A stretch of 64,000 bases of DNA from Chrysopilus asiliformis. Its lineage: Eukaryota; Arthropoda; Insecta; Diptera; Rhagionidae. The notes under the pieces were generated by a model. That model was given only the letters and a program-made list of their open reading frames with translations. It searched no databases and had not been told where the DNA came from. The DNA is taken from positions 33,511,644 to 33,575,643 of the forward strand of contig OZ035963.1 of the NCBI GenBank assembly GCA_964034945.1, written 5' to 3'. Each line of letters opens with the position of its first letter. The first letter of the stretch is position 1. Shown piece after piece: positions 36,645 through 48,450 of the stretch. The position numbers were made by a program, and so were the translations under genes.

Positions 36645-37539
36645 CCGTATGCGTCATAAAAATCTGGAAAATTCATATTAAATTGTAAACCGTTTAGTAA
36701 AACACAGAAGTTGAACGAAAAAAAATGTGTTTTGCTCTAAACTAAATCTTACATACTAGTAAAAAAAATTATTCAAAATGTCCACCTCCAGCATTTACGA
36801 ACTCCTCCAAACGGGGCATGTACTTCTTGCAGGTCAATATTAAATAAGACTCCGGCTTGTCGTTCCATGCGATGGTAATGTTGGACTTCAGAGCTTGCCC
36901 ATTATTGTAAGCCTTAGCTCCCGTCTTAGCCTGAACATATGCCCATATTAAAAAATCCAGGGGATTAAGATCTGGAGAGCTCGGTGACCACATGTCCTTA
37001 GACCAGAAGTTTTTTAAATGATTGGTTTTTTAAATTATCCAAATTTGAGTACTTCTGGCAGTGTGGCACGGTGCCCCATCTTGTTGAAACACGTAAAACA
37101 CATCATTACCGTAGGTTCACTCTATTGATGGTTTTACATGACTCTCCAAGATATCCTTATCGGATTCCTTCTGATCCTTCCTTTGATTGCCCTAATCAAC
37201 ACTGGAGTCCTTACTGAAATGGGTCTGCCGCTTCCAGATTGCGGCCTAACTATTCTCCTGGCCACACAAGTCGCTCTTACAGCGTAAACAGTTGACAACG
37301 TTACGTTAAATTCATTGGAAATCGCCTTATTGGACTTCCGCGCGTGGACCAACTTCATGATTTTCACTTTTCGAGGCTCCCCCATGTTGTCTATATTTAT
37401 AAACATTTAATTTTTTGGCTCAATTATGTACGAATTTGTATTTATAAACCCTTTCAAACGTAGTACAAATTAATAAGCAACCGTTATCTCCTTGAAAATA
37501 CTTGCAGTACTAGATTCCAGATTTTTATGACGCATACGG
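36645..37539. mobile_element. Mariner-type element, internally deleted (895 bp)
   Basis: Terminal repeats CCGTATGCGTCATAAAAATC (extending to CTGGA) are inverted at 37514-37539, with TA on both sides. It is shorter than a full-length mariner of about 1.3 kb and encodes a broken transposase on the minus strand. Confidence 0.85.
36769..37406 (-). pseudogene. Mariner transposase relic
   Basis: The N-terminal part (37134-37406) is a helix-turn-helix region with NKAISNEFNVTLSTVYAVR and the linker SGSGRPISVRTPV. The next frame holds FQQDGAPCHTARS near 37050-37090, the second catalytic Asp region. The C-terminal part (36769-36993) has WSPSSPDLNPLDF with the third Asp, then WNDKPESYL. The first catalytic Asp segment is missing and the parts are in different frames, so it is dead. 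It belongs to the IS630-Tc1-mariner superfamily; the exact DDxD clade is not decided. Confidence 0.8.
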
Positions 37540-37541
37540 TA

Positions 37542-39047
37542 GAAGTAGTGATTTTTAGAGACAGTTTTCAGAAGCAGGTTATGTTCATAAGGAACACCAA
37601 AATCGCCTGCTTTATTCTAACACAAAAAAAAAACAGTTTTTTTTATGCAGAAAAACGAAGTTTTGTCACTTGCCATTTTTAAATTACAAATATACAACCT
37701 AATTTTATAACTAAAAATGTGTTTTATTTAAATAAAATTATCATTCAATAATACAAATATATTTGGAATTATTCCGTATTCGGCCGAATAGTACAAAAAG
37801 GCCGAATATGCCGAATAACGAATAGTAACCGAATATTCATTGCAGGCTTAATAACCTCCCACTAACATATGAAAACTATTTAGGTCAAATATTTAAGTTT
37901 TTGCTTAAATGATACAAGTATGACATGTTGCGTAATGTTTTTTAAAACATTTTTTTCGAGTTTTTTTTTTAAATTTTATTTTTATTTTGTTTAAAGGCGA
38001 GTGTTGTTTGTTATTTGTTTGAAGATAGCCGGATGTTCCATTAGAGACAGGAAAGTGTTTTGTTCAAACTTTCAAAAAAATAAGCTTGTGTCGAATTTGT
38101 ACATGAACTTTTGTATTCAGAAAACCCTATTAGGATACTTTTATTTCAAGAAATTAACATTGTCATCGAAAATGTATGGCCTCCTTAAATTTTTTCTATA
38201 ATAAACTGTCGAAATGGTTGTCAATAGAGAAACCCCTGGTATCCATTGATATCGCGAAACTAGTCCACAGAATAATTGGTATTGTAAAAGGTGAAACTTT
38301 TTTAAATAATTAAACTTTACAACCTCCTAAGAATTGAAACTACCTACTCGAACTGAATACGATGAAAGAGGTGTAGAACGCAACAGACAATTGGATTAGG
38401 AAACTATTTTGCCTCGACATCTAAGTTTTTCCGCTACTAGTTTTTCAATTACCTGACGTCGCATAGTGGAAAAATAGTATCCGGACCAAGAAAAAAAAAC
38501 GCTTGGCACTACAATTAGCTAGGAAAAGCGAACCAACGAAGCGCACCTTAGGGTAAAAGACAGGAATTTTCAGCGTACGCTGAATGCATTTGCAGCCACG
38601 TGAAATAGACAAAACTGCTATCTACAGACAGACGATTGAAAAACTACCCATCGAACGTTTTCAAGAGAGGCACTTTTAGGATTTCGTTTTTCCACCAAGT
38701 TCTGAAAATAGTCTGAGGTATTAAATGTTGAGGCATTGTAGTTTTTACCATTCACCGGGGAAATGAGAAAATCGATTGCAATCGAAATGGGAATACTCAA
38801 AACTGTCGCAAATGAAATGTAACACCTTGCGTCATGTATCTGGTGTTTTCAATTTAAAATATTTTTCTTTTATTTTATCAGTTGTGACCACAATTACAAT
38901 TTTTTCTCTACGGAACTTTAATGTTTTCTGTATGCACTTTCAGGCGTCACAGTTCAGTATAGGACATTTTTCCAAATTGAACTAAATGTTACATTTCACT
39001 TATTAACAATCGAGCGCAAATGTGCAATTCTGAGTTTAATGTAGAAC
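37542..39047. other. Unassigned DNA with a short CCGAATA-type run
   Basis: 37770-37850 is an irregular series of CCGAATA/TATTCGG words. The rest (37850-39047) shows no gene, TIR pair or array. Confidence 0.35.
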
Positions 39048-39106
39048 CAGTGTTGTGCATTTACGCGTAAACAATAATTCTTTACATTTTTTTGTGTAAA
39101 GAATTA
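39048..39106 (+). mobile_element. hAT-like terminal fragment, left end
   Basis: CAGTGTTGTGCATTTACGCG matches the left end of the hAT element at 9476 over its first 11 bases. The sequence continues after the next insertion at 39685-39770 with TTTAC/GTAAA motifs, but no right terminus is seen. Confidence 0.5.
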
Positions 39107-39681
39107 AGGGCTCTCCCCATTGCCAGGATATTTTAGTTGCGATAAAATGACACACTTATATAACAAAGGCTTGGTAAGAAAGAGAGAGAACAAAAAAAAA
39201 ACCGTACGTCGCCAGATGTCGCTTTTGTAGTTTATTTTATAGGAAGCGTTCGTCGCCAGGTGTCGCTTTGGTAGATGTAGTTGAACTGACGTACGCTTCC
39301 TATAAAATAAACTACAAAAATAGTCAAAATCTGTCTGATTTTGACAAATGCAGTTTCAAAACTTACAATACAATGAATAACAACGAAGGTATTTATATTT
39401 ATTACATGTTTTGGTATACAGACTATAATAATAATAACCATATTTACAGGTAGGAAATTTGAGATATTAGAGGACATACAGATATGCGATTCGGAGATGC
39501 AAATTGAATGTTTTGGACATGGAATACGGTTTAAATTCCTATGATTTTATCCTATAAAACTTTCTATAAAGACTCGTGCCCGTATTCTGTCTTTCCCATT
39601 GACAATTACAGCTATCTGTCTCTTTCTATTTGTAACACATTTTTATCGCAACTAAAATATCCTGGCAATGGAGAGAGCCCA
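39107..39681. mobile_element. TIR element GGGCTCTCCCCATTGCCAGG (575 bp)
   Basis: About 42-bp terminal repeats with few mismatches run GGGCTCTCyCCATTGCCAGG then ATATTTTAGTTGCGATAAAA. Flanking TTA on both sides suggests a 3-bp PIF-type duplication. An inner foldback at about 39226-39322 pairs GTAGTTTATTTTATAGGAAG with its inverse. ACGTCGCCAGrTGTCGCTTT occurs twice, once in each half of that region. Short frames inside are not recognisable. Confidence 0.7.
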
Positions 39682-39684
39682 TTA

Positions 39685-40482
39685 GTAAACAATAATTGCT
39701 TACGTACACAATAGTAAAAAATCGTAAAGAATGTAAACTACTGTAAATAATTAGCTCTTTGATGTCAAAAGCAGTCTGAAAGTTTTATAATATTAGTTGA
39801 AGTTGAAATAAAATATTTCACGTGGTTAGTTCTATTCGGTCAGTTGTCTCAAGTCTGGGGCTGATTATTTGTCGTTGTATTTAAATACTCCGCGGACTAT
39901 TTAGCTGTGTCGCTAAGCAAAAAAAGAAATTAAATTTTTAAAGGTTTTTAAGAGATATAATGCTTTTTAGGATATTAATTTTCGGTCGTGAATCTATTTA
40001 CCTAGGGTATCTACTACATTCTCAAGTCCAAGCCAGCTAAACCATTTTCTTTTCACAATGTCTTTTGTGAAAACCTCAGAAATTTTTCTTTCATTTGGAT
40101 ATTAAGTCCATGCATCTACTACAACCTATGAATTTTTGAAGTTGGTTTCGGAAAATCTGAATTTTCGGAATTCCTCTCAAACGAAAAACCTTCCGAACGC
40201 CTAAAGAAAATTCCAAAGTATTGCAAACCTGGCTACCAGTCGTACGTAACATTTTTAGTTGCTCCAGGGCGCTAAATATTTAGCCACGCCACTCTGGGGG
40301 AGACAAAAGTTTGGCTGGCAGAGAGAAAGTTAGTCAATTAAACGAAAATCGGTCCTTTTTTCTAAGTGGAGGAGATAAACTTTGGTCCAAAGCGCACAAA
40401 TAATTTCGGATGTAAGAATATTCAAGTAAAACCCACATAGACGATTTTGTTTTGGTTTACTGTTTTGGCAAAAACATATAAA
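39685..40482. other. hAT remnant continuation and unassigned DNA
   Basis: 39685-39770 continues the hAT-like remnant. Beyond it nothing is recognised. Confidence 0.35.
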
Positions 40483-40867
40483 AACATAACAAAAGCTATA
40501 ATTGCCAATCTGGCAATCATTGAAGACCCGTATGGTGATATTCGTATCAAAATTCGAACAGTTGTACCAAAATTCCACTTTGAAGTCAAACTTTCCAATA
40601 AGATTTTTTAAAATTTATTCCAATCGGATTTTGATGTATGGGAGTTTTATGTAGAATCATATCCTAAATAACTTTTGTTCTTGCACTTTTTTGATAACAT
40701 GTACCGTTTTTGAGATATTCGCAAAAAACGATTTCGTTCGTATGGGGGGTACCCCACCTAATGGCCCATTTTTGTCCATTAACGAACTTAGCCTCACATT
40801 TTACGAAAAACGGATCTGCGCAAAATTTCAAGTCTCTAGCTCAATCCGTGCGCCCGCAATCCGCGCC

Positions 40868-40898
<31 letters not shown>

Positions 40899-41082
40899 GG
40901 CAGACAGACGGACAGACAGACAGACGGACAGACAGACGGACGGACATGCAGAAATTAATTATTTTTATCATTCTAAACACACTGGTGTAATTCATTTTTG
41001 TGTGTGATGACGGGATCTTGGCGTTACAAACGGTAAGGCAAAGTTAATATACCCTTTGGTTTCACCATACTGGTATAAAAAT
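40483..41082 (-). mobile_element. Helentron-like repeat copy C
   Basis: Full-length copy, 600 bp, GTCY tract at about 40868-40948. Same termini, subterminal inverted repeats and 3' hairpin as the other copies. Confidence 0.88.
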
Positions 41083-41384
41083 TCTTCAAGATCAAACTAA
41101 GTTACATATGTATGTGAAAATTTAGATTAAGAAATACTGTTTTTCTTATAAAGCGTACAATAAATTACACTCTAAATGGTTTGTGTGAATTCACATTAAG
41201 TATTGTTGGAAAAAACTCGTTTTTCTGAATATTTTCCCACTTTTGATGCGTGATTTCCAAAAAATCGTGTGAAATCTATATTTTTGAGTGATTTTACTAC
41301 AAAATTTGCGTGATTAAAACCAAATTTGTATGATCTCACACAAATGTGTGATTTCAGACTAAATTTGTGTGAAATACGTCTATA

Positions 41385-42071
41385 GTAGATTTTGCTCATC
41401 AGTTCTCTACACTGTCAAAGGAAAAACGCACACAATAACATGGTTTTTCAGTTGTGTTTAGCGAAAATAAGTTGGTGTGGGTATATACAAAATTATTTGT
41501 TAAAAAAACTTTAAAGTAAATGCTTTTAACCGCTTTGAATTTGACTACTGATGAGCATATGATGAGCCTTCGATGAGTTGTCATGTAATGTCGACGAGGC
41601 GATGCGTTCGGCATCGATTCGTAACCCACTTCATTTGTTTCCAAAATTCGTTCGATATTACTTTGAAAACGATTATTTATTTTCATTCTCAGTTAAAGTG
41701 CAATTGAAGAAAGAAGGTTAAAATAATATGAGTTCAGCAATTTTAGTATGCTTGAGTTCTTCCATTTTAGGTTTCAATTCTAGTGAATTCATCAAAATAA
41801 TGAATTCATCAATACGCTTACTGATCAGGTAGTCAATTGGGCTCGCAATGAGTTTACTCATGAACATCACCAATACATCATCAATACGGCGCCATTATAC
41901 TCATCGAGAGGCTCATGCAACGCTCATCGAAAGACTCATTGATAGAAATGAGTACCTATATAAGTGAGCAGTAATCATGAAAATATTTCCCAGGCCTAGA
42001 ACAAAACTCATCATGACTATCATCACTTCGCGATAATGAGTTCATCGATGAACTCATCATGAACGATCTAC
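41385..42071. mobile_element. TA-flanked element, GATGAGTTCATC motif family
   Basis: Ends GTAGATTTTGCTCATCAG and, inverted, GTAGATCGTTCATGATGAG, with TA on each side. GATGAG/CTCATC occurs many times inside, mostly after 41540. Non-coding. Abuts the next element, sharing its TA. Confidence 0.55.
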
Positions 42072-42073
42072 TA

Positions 42074-43772
42074 CACTCTAATTCTTTTTTTGCTGGGATC
42101 CCAGTAAAAACTCAGTCACTGGGAACCCAGTAAAATTTCCCAGTAAATTGAATTTACTATTTGCTCCCAGTAAAAGTGACGTTTTTATCCTCGAACAAAT
42201 TCCAAATCTCGAGGTTATTTTTACTCGGACCCCACTAAATTTTATTGGGATGTCCGAGTAAACTTTACTGGGGCGACAGTAAATTTCGAGATTATTTTTA
42301 CTCGGACCCCAGTAAATTTTATTGGGATGTCCGAGTAAACTTTACTGGGGCGACAGTAAATTTCGAGGTTATTTTTACTCGGACCCCAGTAAATTTCAAA
42401 GCCTGCAAAAAAAAATTTATCCTAATAAAATAATTAAAAAAACCATCATTACACATCAACTCAAATTAATGATTTATTGCTGACCCGAATTTTTTTTAAC
42501 AATATTTAACTGATTACAGAGTTTTGAGACTTTTGGCGCTACAATGGGCCTTTTCATAAGAAAAAGTAATTTTCTAAAAAATTGAAAAATTTGTTGTTTG
42601 TTGGCTCGTACTCTAACCCAAACACGTAGTGGCTGTACAACATGATGCTTACGGCTTTCAATAATCATATAAAAAGTTCCGCCCAACTGTGGAGTTCCCT
42701 GATGAATGAAGTACGGCTGCGGATTATCCTGATGTGACACGATATTTAAAATGTCTTTGTCTTTCTGAAAAAGATTAAGGTAAAAAGAAATTTTGAATTG
42801 AATATATCAAGAAAACCCAATCATAAATGTAGAAAATGCAGATTTTATAAATAGTTCGACATTTAAGGAATTACTTACCGGAAAATTTCTTGATGAACTC
42901 TTCTTTTACTCCTTCGGTCCGCAGAAATGTGGCCAATTCTGCAATTTCACTTATATATAACTCACTCGACTTGTCTCACCGGCTTTCACTGAAATACTGA
43001 TGCTGAATCTTGCACTTGCCGGTTTAACTAAAACTCCCAGTAAAATTTCATGGGATGACAGTAAAATTTACTGGGATGACAGTAAAATTTACTGGGATCC
43101 TATAAAAATTTACTGGGGCTCCCAGTAATATTTAATATTTAAACGAACTTTTTTTAGGGTGGCCAGTGGTACTTATTTTTGGAAATTTAAACTTTATTAT
43201 TAATTTTTTTCCAGTAAAAATCGATTATTTTTTTGAAAAATATGAATTTACCATATTCGTGACATTATAAAGTTAGTACTTAGGGGCCCATTTGAAGCTT
43301 TATAGGTCCCAAATAACCAAAAATGTAACAAAACCTTGACATTTGAAAGTTTTTTTTTTACAAATATTTCGAAACAGCCATCTTTAAGCAACATTTATCA
43401 GTTTATATAAATTTTATTGTTTAAATATTGTTAGTATCCCAGAAAGGTCTAAAATCAATAATTAATTTGTTCATCCATTTAGAAGTTGGCAGCCCTAACT
43501 TGAGTGCAATGTATCAATCAATTTAATGGGACTTTACTCGGAACCCCAGTAATTTCAAAAAAATGTGGGAAAATTAGTGGAAATATTGGAATCTGAGAAA
43601 ATTACTGGGGGCTTCCCAGTAAAATTTACTGGAAACCTAGTAAATTTTACTTGGACCCCAATAAAATTTACTGGGCGAGACAGTAAAGTTCAATTTACTC
43701 TAAAATCCCAGCAATTTTTTGCCGATTCCCAGCGAAATTTTTACTGGGAAAAGAGCCTCAGGAATTAGAGTG
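42074..43772. mobile_element. TA-flanked CAC-ended element with CCCAGTAAA arrays and a gene (1.7 kb)
   Basis: Termini CACTCTAATTC inverted at the other end, TA on both sides. Both end regions carry dense CCCAGTAAA/TTTACTGGG motifs (42105-42400 and 43025-43130, 43505-43760), including a 93-bp imperfect tandem duplication (GGACCCCAGTAAATTT to CGAGGTTATTTTTACTC). The centre holds a spliced reading frame on the minus strand. Confidence 0.7.
42474..42954 (-). pseudogene. Degenerate two-exon gene of the CCCAGTAAA element
   Basis: Exon 2 (42474 to 42760) is open to TAA and encodes peptide including HQDNPQPYFIHQGTPQLGG and a basic C-terminus. Exon 1 (42879-42954) ends at a consensus GTAAGT donor and encodes a helical segment, ELATFLRTEGVKEEFIKKF. 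Splicing at the AAAG acceptor (intron 42761-42878) keeps the frame; the neighbouring CAG acceptor (exon from 42764) would not. No ATG is found in frame. The most likely start position (42952-42954) reads ATA, so the start codon may be lost or lie in an unseen exon. About 120 residues. I do not recognise the family; the N-terminal helix pair is faintly SAM-like. As it lies between the element's arrays, a DNA-binding or transposition role is plausible but unproven. Confidence 0.5.
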
Positions 43773-44617
43773 TAGGGATGCAGATAGTAAAATCCCAACA
43801 ATAGTGTGAGTTTACACTAATTTGTATCGTCATTAACAAGAAGTGGTCTAACTACAGGCTGCAGGCGACTATAAAATAAAATGGCGGTATAATTTTGTTA
43901 ATCATGTATCGCCAGTTTTGAAAATCTTATTAAAAACTATTGCACTATTATTTCAAAAAACGAATTTAAAAAAATCAGTTTTGGAAATCTTCGTTTAGAA
44001 ATTAGTTTGCATTGTTTTTGTTAAATTTTTTGGGCCGATGTTTTCAGAATTTAAACAAAATAATTCCTTTTTCTGCAAAATATTGAAGGGGAGAAGTATT
44101 TCTTTGAAGCAACCCAAACCATCGAGCAATTTTATTCGTTTGGAATTTTTGGCCTAAAATGTAAATAAATTATTTCTTTACATATAATATTATTGTTCGT
44201 CTCCATTTCTCCTCAACATTGTGACATTAGTATGTTTTTCGTAGGCTTCTCGGTCAGATTGGAGTGAAATAAAAAAAATTATTTTTTATTCTCAATTCCC
44301 AACGTTTCGGTTTTATTTTAAACCATCTTCAGGGGAAAAAACTACAAAAAAATCCTTTTTAAATGTTCATTATTTTACAAAATATTGACTAGTCAAAACT
44401 TACATGAGTTTAAATGAACTATGGGCGAGTATTTATGTTTTAGCAAATTTTCATCTTGTCAAGAAGTTATTGTCAAGAAGTTAAAAAAATAAATAATTAA
44501 ACAAATAAATAAAAAAATAAATAACGTAAAAAACGGATGGTTCTACAAGTCATGTTTTTTAGAGAGAAAAATAAAAATTTTTCAGAAAGGAAAATAAATA
44601 GAGATAAATTTTATTTT
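43773..44617. repeat. Inner repeats of the nested stack
   Basis: 43803-43857 matches, inverted, the segment at 31210-31250 (GACGATACAAATTAGTGT, TTAGACCACT). 44298-44335 holds CCCAACGTTTCGG-tttt-AAACCATCTTCAGG, a signature I associate with insect retroelement 3' regions (possibly Penelope-like). A (AAATAAAT)n-type run lies at about 44485-44525. Confidence 0.35.
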
Positions 44618-44871
44618 TAGTGAAATCGCACACTTTTGTGTGAAATCGCACACTTTTGTATTAAATCGCACATATTTTGTGTGATTTCACTATTCGTTTG
44701 TTGGAATTTTGTGTGAAATCACAACACAATATGTTGGAATTCACTCTGATTTTTATGTGAATTCATGCTCTATTTTCCAATCACACTGCTGTTGGATATC
44801 ACGACATTTAATGTAGGAATTCAGTTTCCGAGATTAAATGTAGTGAAATCCAACAGTAATCAATTAGAGTG

Positions 44872-47084
44872 TATTGAAGCAGTAATGTAAATTTGATACA
44901 AAACAACAGAACTTAAAAATTTAACTGTACATCTTTAAAAGGAGTCAAATAATTTTTTGAATTATCAATTTTGCCTTAAAAATGTTTTTTTTTCATATGT
45001 TATTCACTTTTCCCATAAAATCCTTGAATCACATTTCAATCAATTAGTCATCCTAATTGCCATTGTCGAGAAGGAATTTTAACCCAATTTTAATATGAAG
45101 AAAAAAAATTATCTGATTCTTGTCTATCGTTAGGCAAACAACTCCATTAGCCCGATAAATTCTAATCTCATCAAAAGCGCAAAGAATGCGCAGCGTGCCC
45201 AGATCTAACGAAGATTAACTTCTGAAGTATACGCACACGTATTGCGGTCCCATCAGCCGTCTAACGACTGGTCTACAAGTGATAGTTTCGACAAAAGTCC
45301 TTTATCCCCGACAGCAAGAGCTAATCGGATATTTTAGTCGTTCATGGTCCTGTCTGAGATCCTTCATAGTTATCGACATACACGAACATACGAATGAAAT
45401 CACTGGTATTTACACTGGCATGCAATCATACCACGTTTTATGTATTATAGTTATTGTCCTTGTTGTATACAAAGTGAACACACGATTTATTTATTTTTGC
45501 AGAGACAATTTAATTTAAGTGATTAGTTGAGCATTAGATTTCAGTTAGCAGGAGTCGAGTCGGAGTCCTTTAGCCCCCATCACGATCCCAGGAATTTGAT
45601 AACTAAACAAACGTTTGGTATTAGACGCGTGTACGTCTTCCTGTTTCGCCTTTTCTTAGCCTCCTCTCTATATTAACGCTATATTAAGCGACAGTATGTT
45701 TATGGTACATGCCGGTATTCTGGAGAAATTTCGGCAACGAGATTTTAATCTGCACACCGTTGCCAGCTAACAATGAGACACGTGGCTGTTTACCATTCAT
45801 AACGATTTTAATTTGAAATAAGATCCCACGTGATTGTTAGGAAACTTTTTCTGTTAAAAAAAAAACTTGCAGCGTATTGCAAAGAGATAAACTGTATAGA
45901 AAGAATATTATTATAGATTAAAAAAATATACCAGAGAATTAAATCATATCTATAAAGGGCTTCGTTTTGTATTCCACGGGGGAAATTAATTTGGAGAGAT
46001 GAGGTATAAAACGACTAGAGTTTTAACACTCATATGTGTATAGGTAATGTATGTCTTAGTTTTTTTCCTAAAGAAATCCGGAAGTATTTATGTTGTATCG
46101 ATGTACAATATTTATTACTGTTATCAATTAAAGCGATTGACGAAAGAATTTCTTGTCTATAGTAATGTTCAATAAAATTGATCCTCTTATAGGATCCTTT
46201 TTTTATTTTAACTTCATATTTTTTTTTATCAATTTGTCGTTTTTCTACGAGATTTATGTCCGATGTATCGTTCCTAGATTTGTCTTTTCAAGGTTCATAA
46301 AATGCTATTGTCCAGCACATCCGGTTTAAGCGAGATTGAGTTTTTTTTGTCGTGATTTGAAAATCTCATTCTTACTTTCTTTTACGTGCATTATAAAAAA
46401 TTTGTGTCTTGAATATAGGCAACCTTCCGACTTTGACTGCGAAATTATATTTTCAGTCATCTCCAACGGCCACAATGAAAATTATCAAAGTGTTCGCTGC
46501 AATCACAACGATTTTTTGTAGTTGCACACATGTTATGGTAATAAAATAACATTTAGGTATAATTTTGTTTCAATTTTTTTTCTCTTAGCGCCTTTTTGAC
46601 TGACAACTAAATATGCTAAAAAGGCTTAAAACTGTCGTGGCAGTTAGTGTTAAAAATAAAAAAAAATATATTTTTTATTCAATATGATTCAAAGAGTTCA
46701 ATATGACCTTTAACAAACCATCCAGATTTTCATTTGGCTGATACATCTGCTGAATTATTTTAATCTGTTGAGCCATTTCGAAGTTACAAATAATTAAAGT
46801 TTGCATAATTTCGGGTTTTTTTCCGACTTTGACTCCCTACATTTCGCCCACCGGGGGTGCGTTAAGTGATTGAACATCTTCTCACAAGGATATTGTACAC
46901 TCACTAAATTTGACTCATTCAAAAGTTTTTTTTTATTAAACTCGTACTTGCCAAAAGCTAGTTAAAGTTTTTTGTTTTAAAAATACCACTGGGTTTGGGT
47001 TTGGAAAATTTCTAGATCAAATTTGGAATTGTAAAATGTTGGCGTCCTCAAAAACTGTCTAGTACTCGTGAAAAAAAAACTTAA
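44872..47084. other. Unassigned intergenic DNA
   Basis: No TIR pair, tandem array or domain-bearing frame found. Base composition is somewhat higher in G+C at 45170-45330 and 45530-45660 than around it. Could hold host non-coding function; nothing decides it. Confidence 0.3.
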
Positions 47085-47681
47085 AAACATAACAAAAGCT
47101 ATAATTGCCAATCTGGCAATTATTGAAAACCCGTATGGTGATTGAAGTGAACAGCGAACAGTTGTATCAAAATTCCACTTTGAAGTCAAATTTCCAATAA
47201 GATTTTTTAAAATTTATTCCAATCGGATTTTGATGTATGGGAGTTTTATGTAGAATCATATCCCAAATAACTTTTGTTCTTGCACTTTTTTGATAACATG
47301 TACCGTTTTTGAGATATTCGCAAAAAACGATTTCGTTCGTATTGGCGGTACCCCCCCCCCCCCCCCCCCCCCCCCCCTAATGGTCCATTTTTGCCCATTA
47401 ACGAACTTAGCCTCACATTTTACGAAAACCGGATCTGTGCAAAATTTCAAGTCTCTAGCTCAATCCGTGCGCCCGCAATCCGCGCCACAGACAGACGGAC
47501 GGACAGACGGACGGACAGACGGACGGACAGACGGACGGACGGACATGCTAAATTCAACTTTTTTTTATCATTCTAAACACACTGGTGTAATTCATTTTTG
47601 TGTGTGATGACGGGATCTTGGCGTTACAAACGGTAAGGCAAATCTAATATACCCTTTGGTTTCACCATACGGGTATAAAAA
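47085..47681 (-). mobile_element. Helentron-like repeat copy D
   Basis: Full-length copy in the opposite orientation to E, 305 bp away. The GTCY tract is at about 47490-47546. Where other copies read GGTACCCC it has a run of 27 C (47351-47377). Confidence 0.88.
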
Positions 47682-47985
47682 GGTATTTGCGTTTCAGAAT
47701 TTTTAAATTTTCGCATAAGATTCGTGATCAGTCCCCTCGAAAATATCCTCCTCTCCCTTTCTAAAAAAAATTGATACAACGCGTGAGATCAGTGAGAAGG
47801 GCTTTATCTAAATTTTTGTTTGGTAATATCCAGATAAAAAATATTTCTTAGTCCTTCAAAACTTTTATTAAACAAATACAGACAAGTAGAAATTATTGTG
47901 CTGCAGGTGAAAAATTTTAACTCCCAAGGTCAAATACCTCCTTAAATTAGGGTTTCCATTCTTTATCCCCGTACGCTATCCTCTA
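47682..47985. other. Spacer between inverted copies D and E
   Basis: Holds a fragment of the TTCGTGATCAG-cccCTCG repeat family near 47719 and otherwise nothing recognised. Confidence 0.35.
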
Positions 47986-48036
47986 TTTATACCCGTATGG
48001 TGAAACCAAAGGGTATATTAACTTTGCCTTACCGTT
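47986..48036 (+). mobile_element. Helentron-like repeat copy E, left part (split by Bel/Pao)
   Basis: Starts TATACCCGTATGGTGAAACC and runs to the 5-bp target CCGTT where the Bel/Pao element entered. Continues at 54859. Confidence 0.85.
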
Positions 48037-48450
48037 TGTTGGAGTGGAGCTTCTTCCCTTCCAGGTCTTGTGGGTTTTTTATATTTTGGGCAAGTGCGGC
48101 TACCTCTGGTGGGGCCTCTTCACTTGAATGAACTGAGATTAAATTAACTTCTGTTGAATTAAGTCAAATGCGGCTACCTCGGGTGGGGCCTCTTCAATTG
48201 ATAATCACTCAAAGACTAGTTAACTGTTTCTGACTTTTATTCTTACAAATCATTATTTATATACAAAATTTCTTAACATTGGAAATTCTAAATTCTAAAT
48301 TCTACATGGTTCCCGTGAGAACATTTTCCAGACGCATCGTCAGCGGAAAAAGGCAACAACAGGTCGTATTTCGTTTGTCTTATGCGTTGTCTGCCTCACG
48401 TGGCGATACAGGTGCATCAGGTGATAATTGCTGACGGTTGGTACCGAACA
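48037..48450 (-). repeat. 3' LTR of the Bel/Pao element
   Basis: 414 bp, identical to the 5' LTR by eye. The polyprotein frame runs 71 bp into it and stops at TAA (48380-48382). TATA box at 48254-48263 and AATAAA at 48236-48241. Confidence 0.95.

Larger units (their letters stand above)
41168..44871. mobile_element. TA-flanked CAC-ended element, GTGTGAAATC motif family, outer element
   Basis: Ends TA|CACTCTAAATGG and, inverted, TA|CACTCTAATTGA. Both end regions (41170-41380 and 44618-44860) are packed with TGTGTGAWWTC and AAATCRCACA motifs, which bind the two ends into one family. The 3.7-kb length reflects nested elements at 41385-42071 and 42074-43772 and other repeats between. Confidence 0.55.

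Noticed and set aside
44298..44335. Hammerhead-ribozyme-like arrangement on the minus strand (CTGAAGA ... GAAAC)
   Set aside because: The CUGANGA and GAAA words are there, but the helix between them (GGTTT/AAACC) is out of register by one base and stems I and III are not evident. I list it only as a retroelement-type signature.
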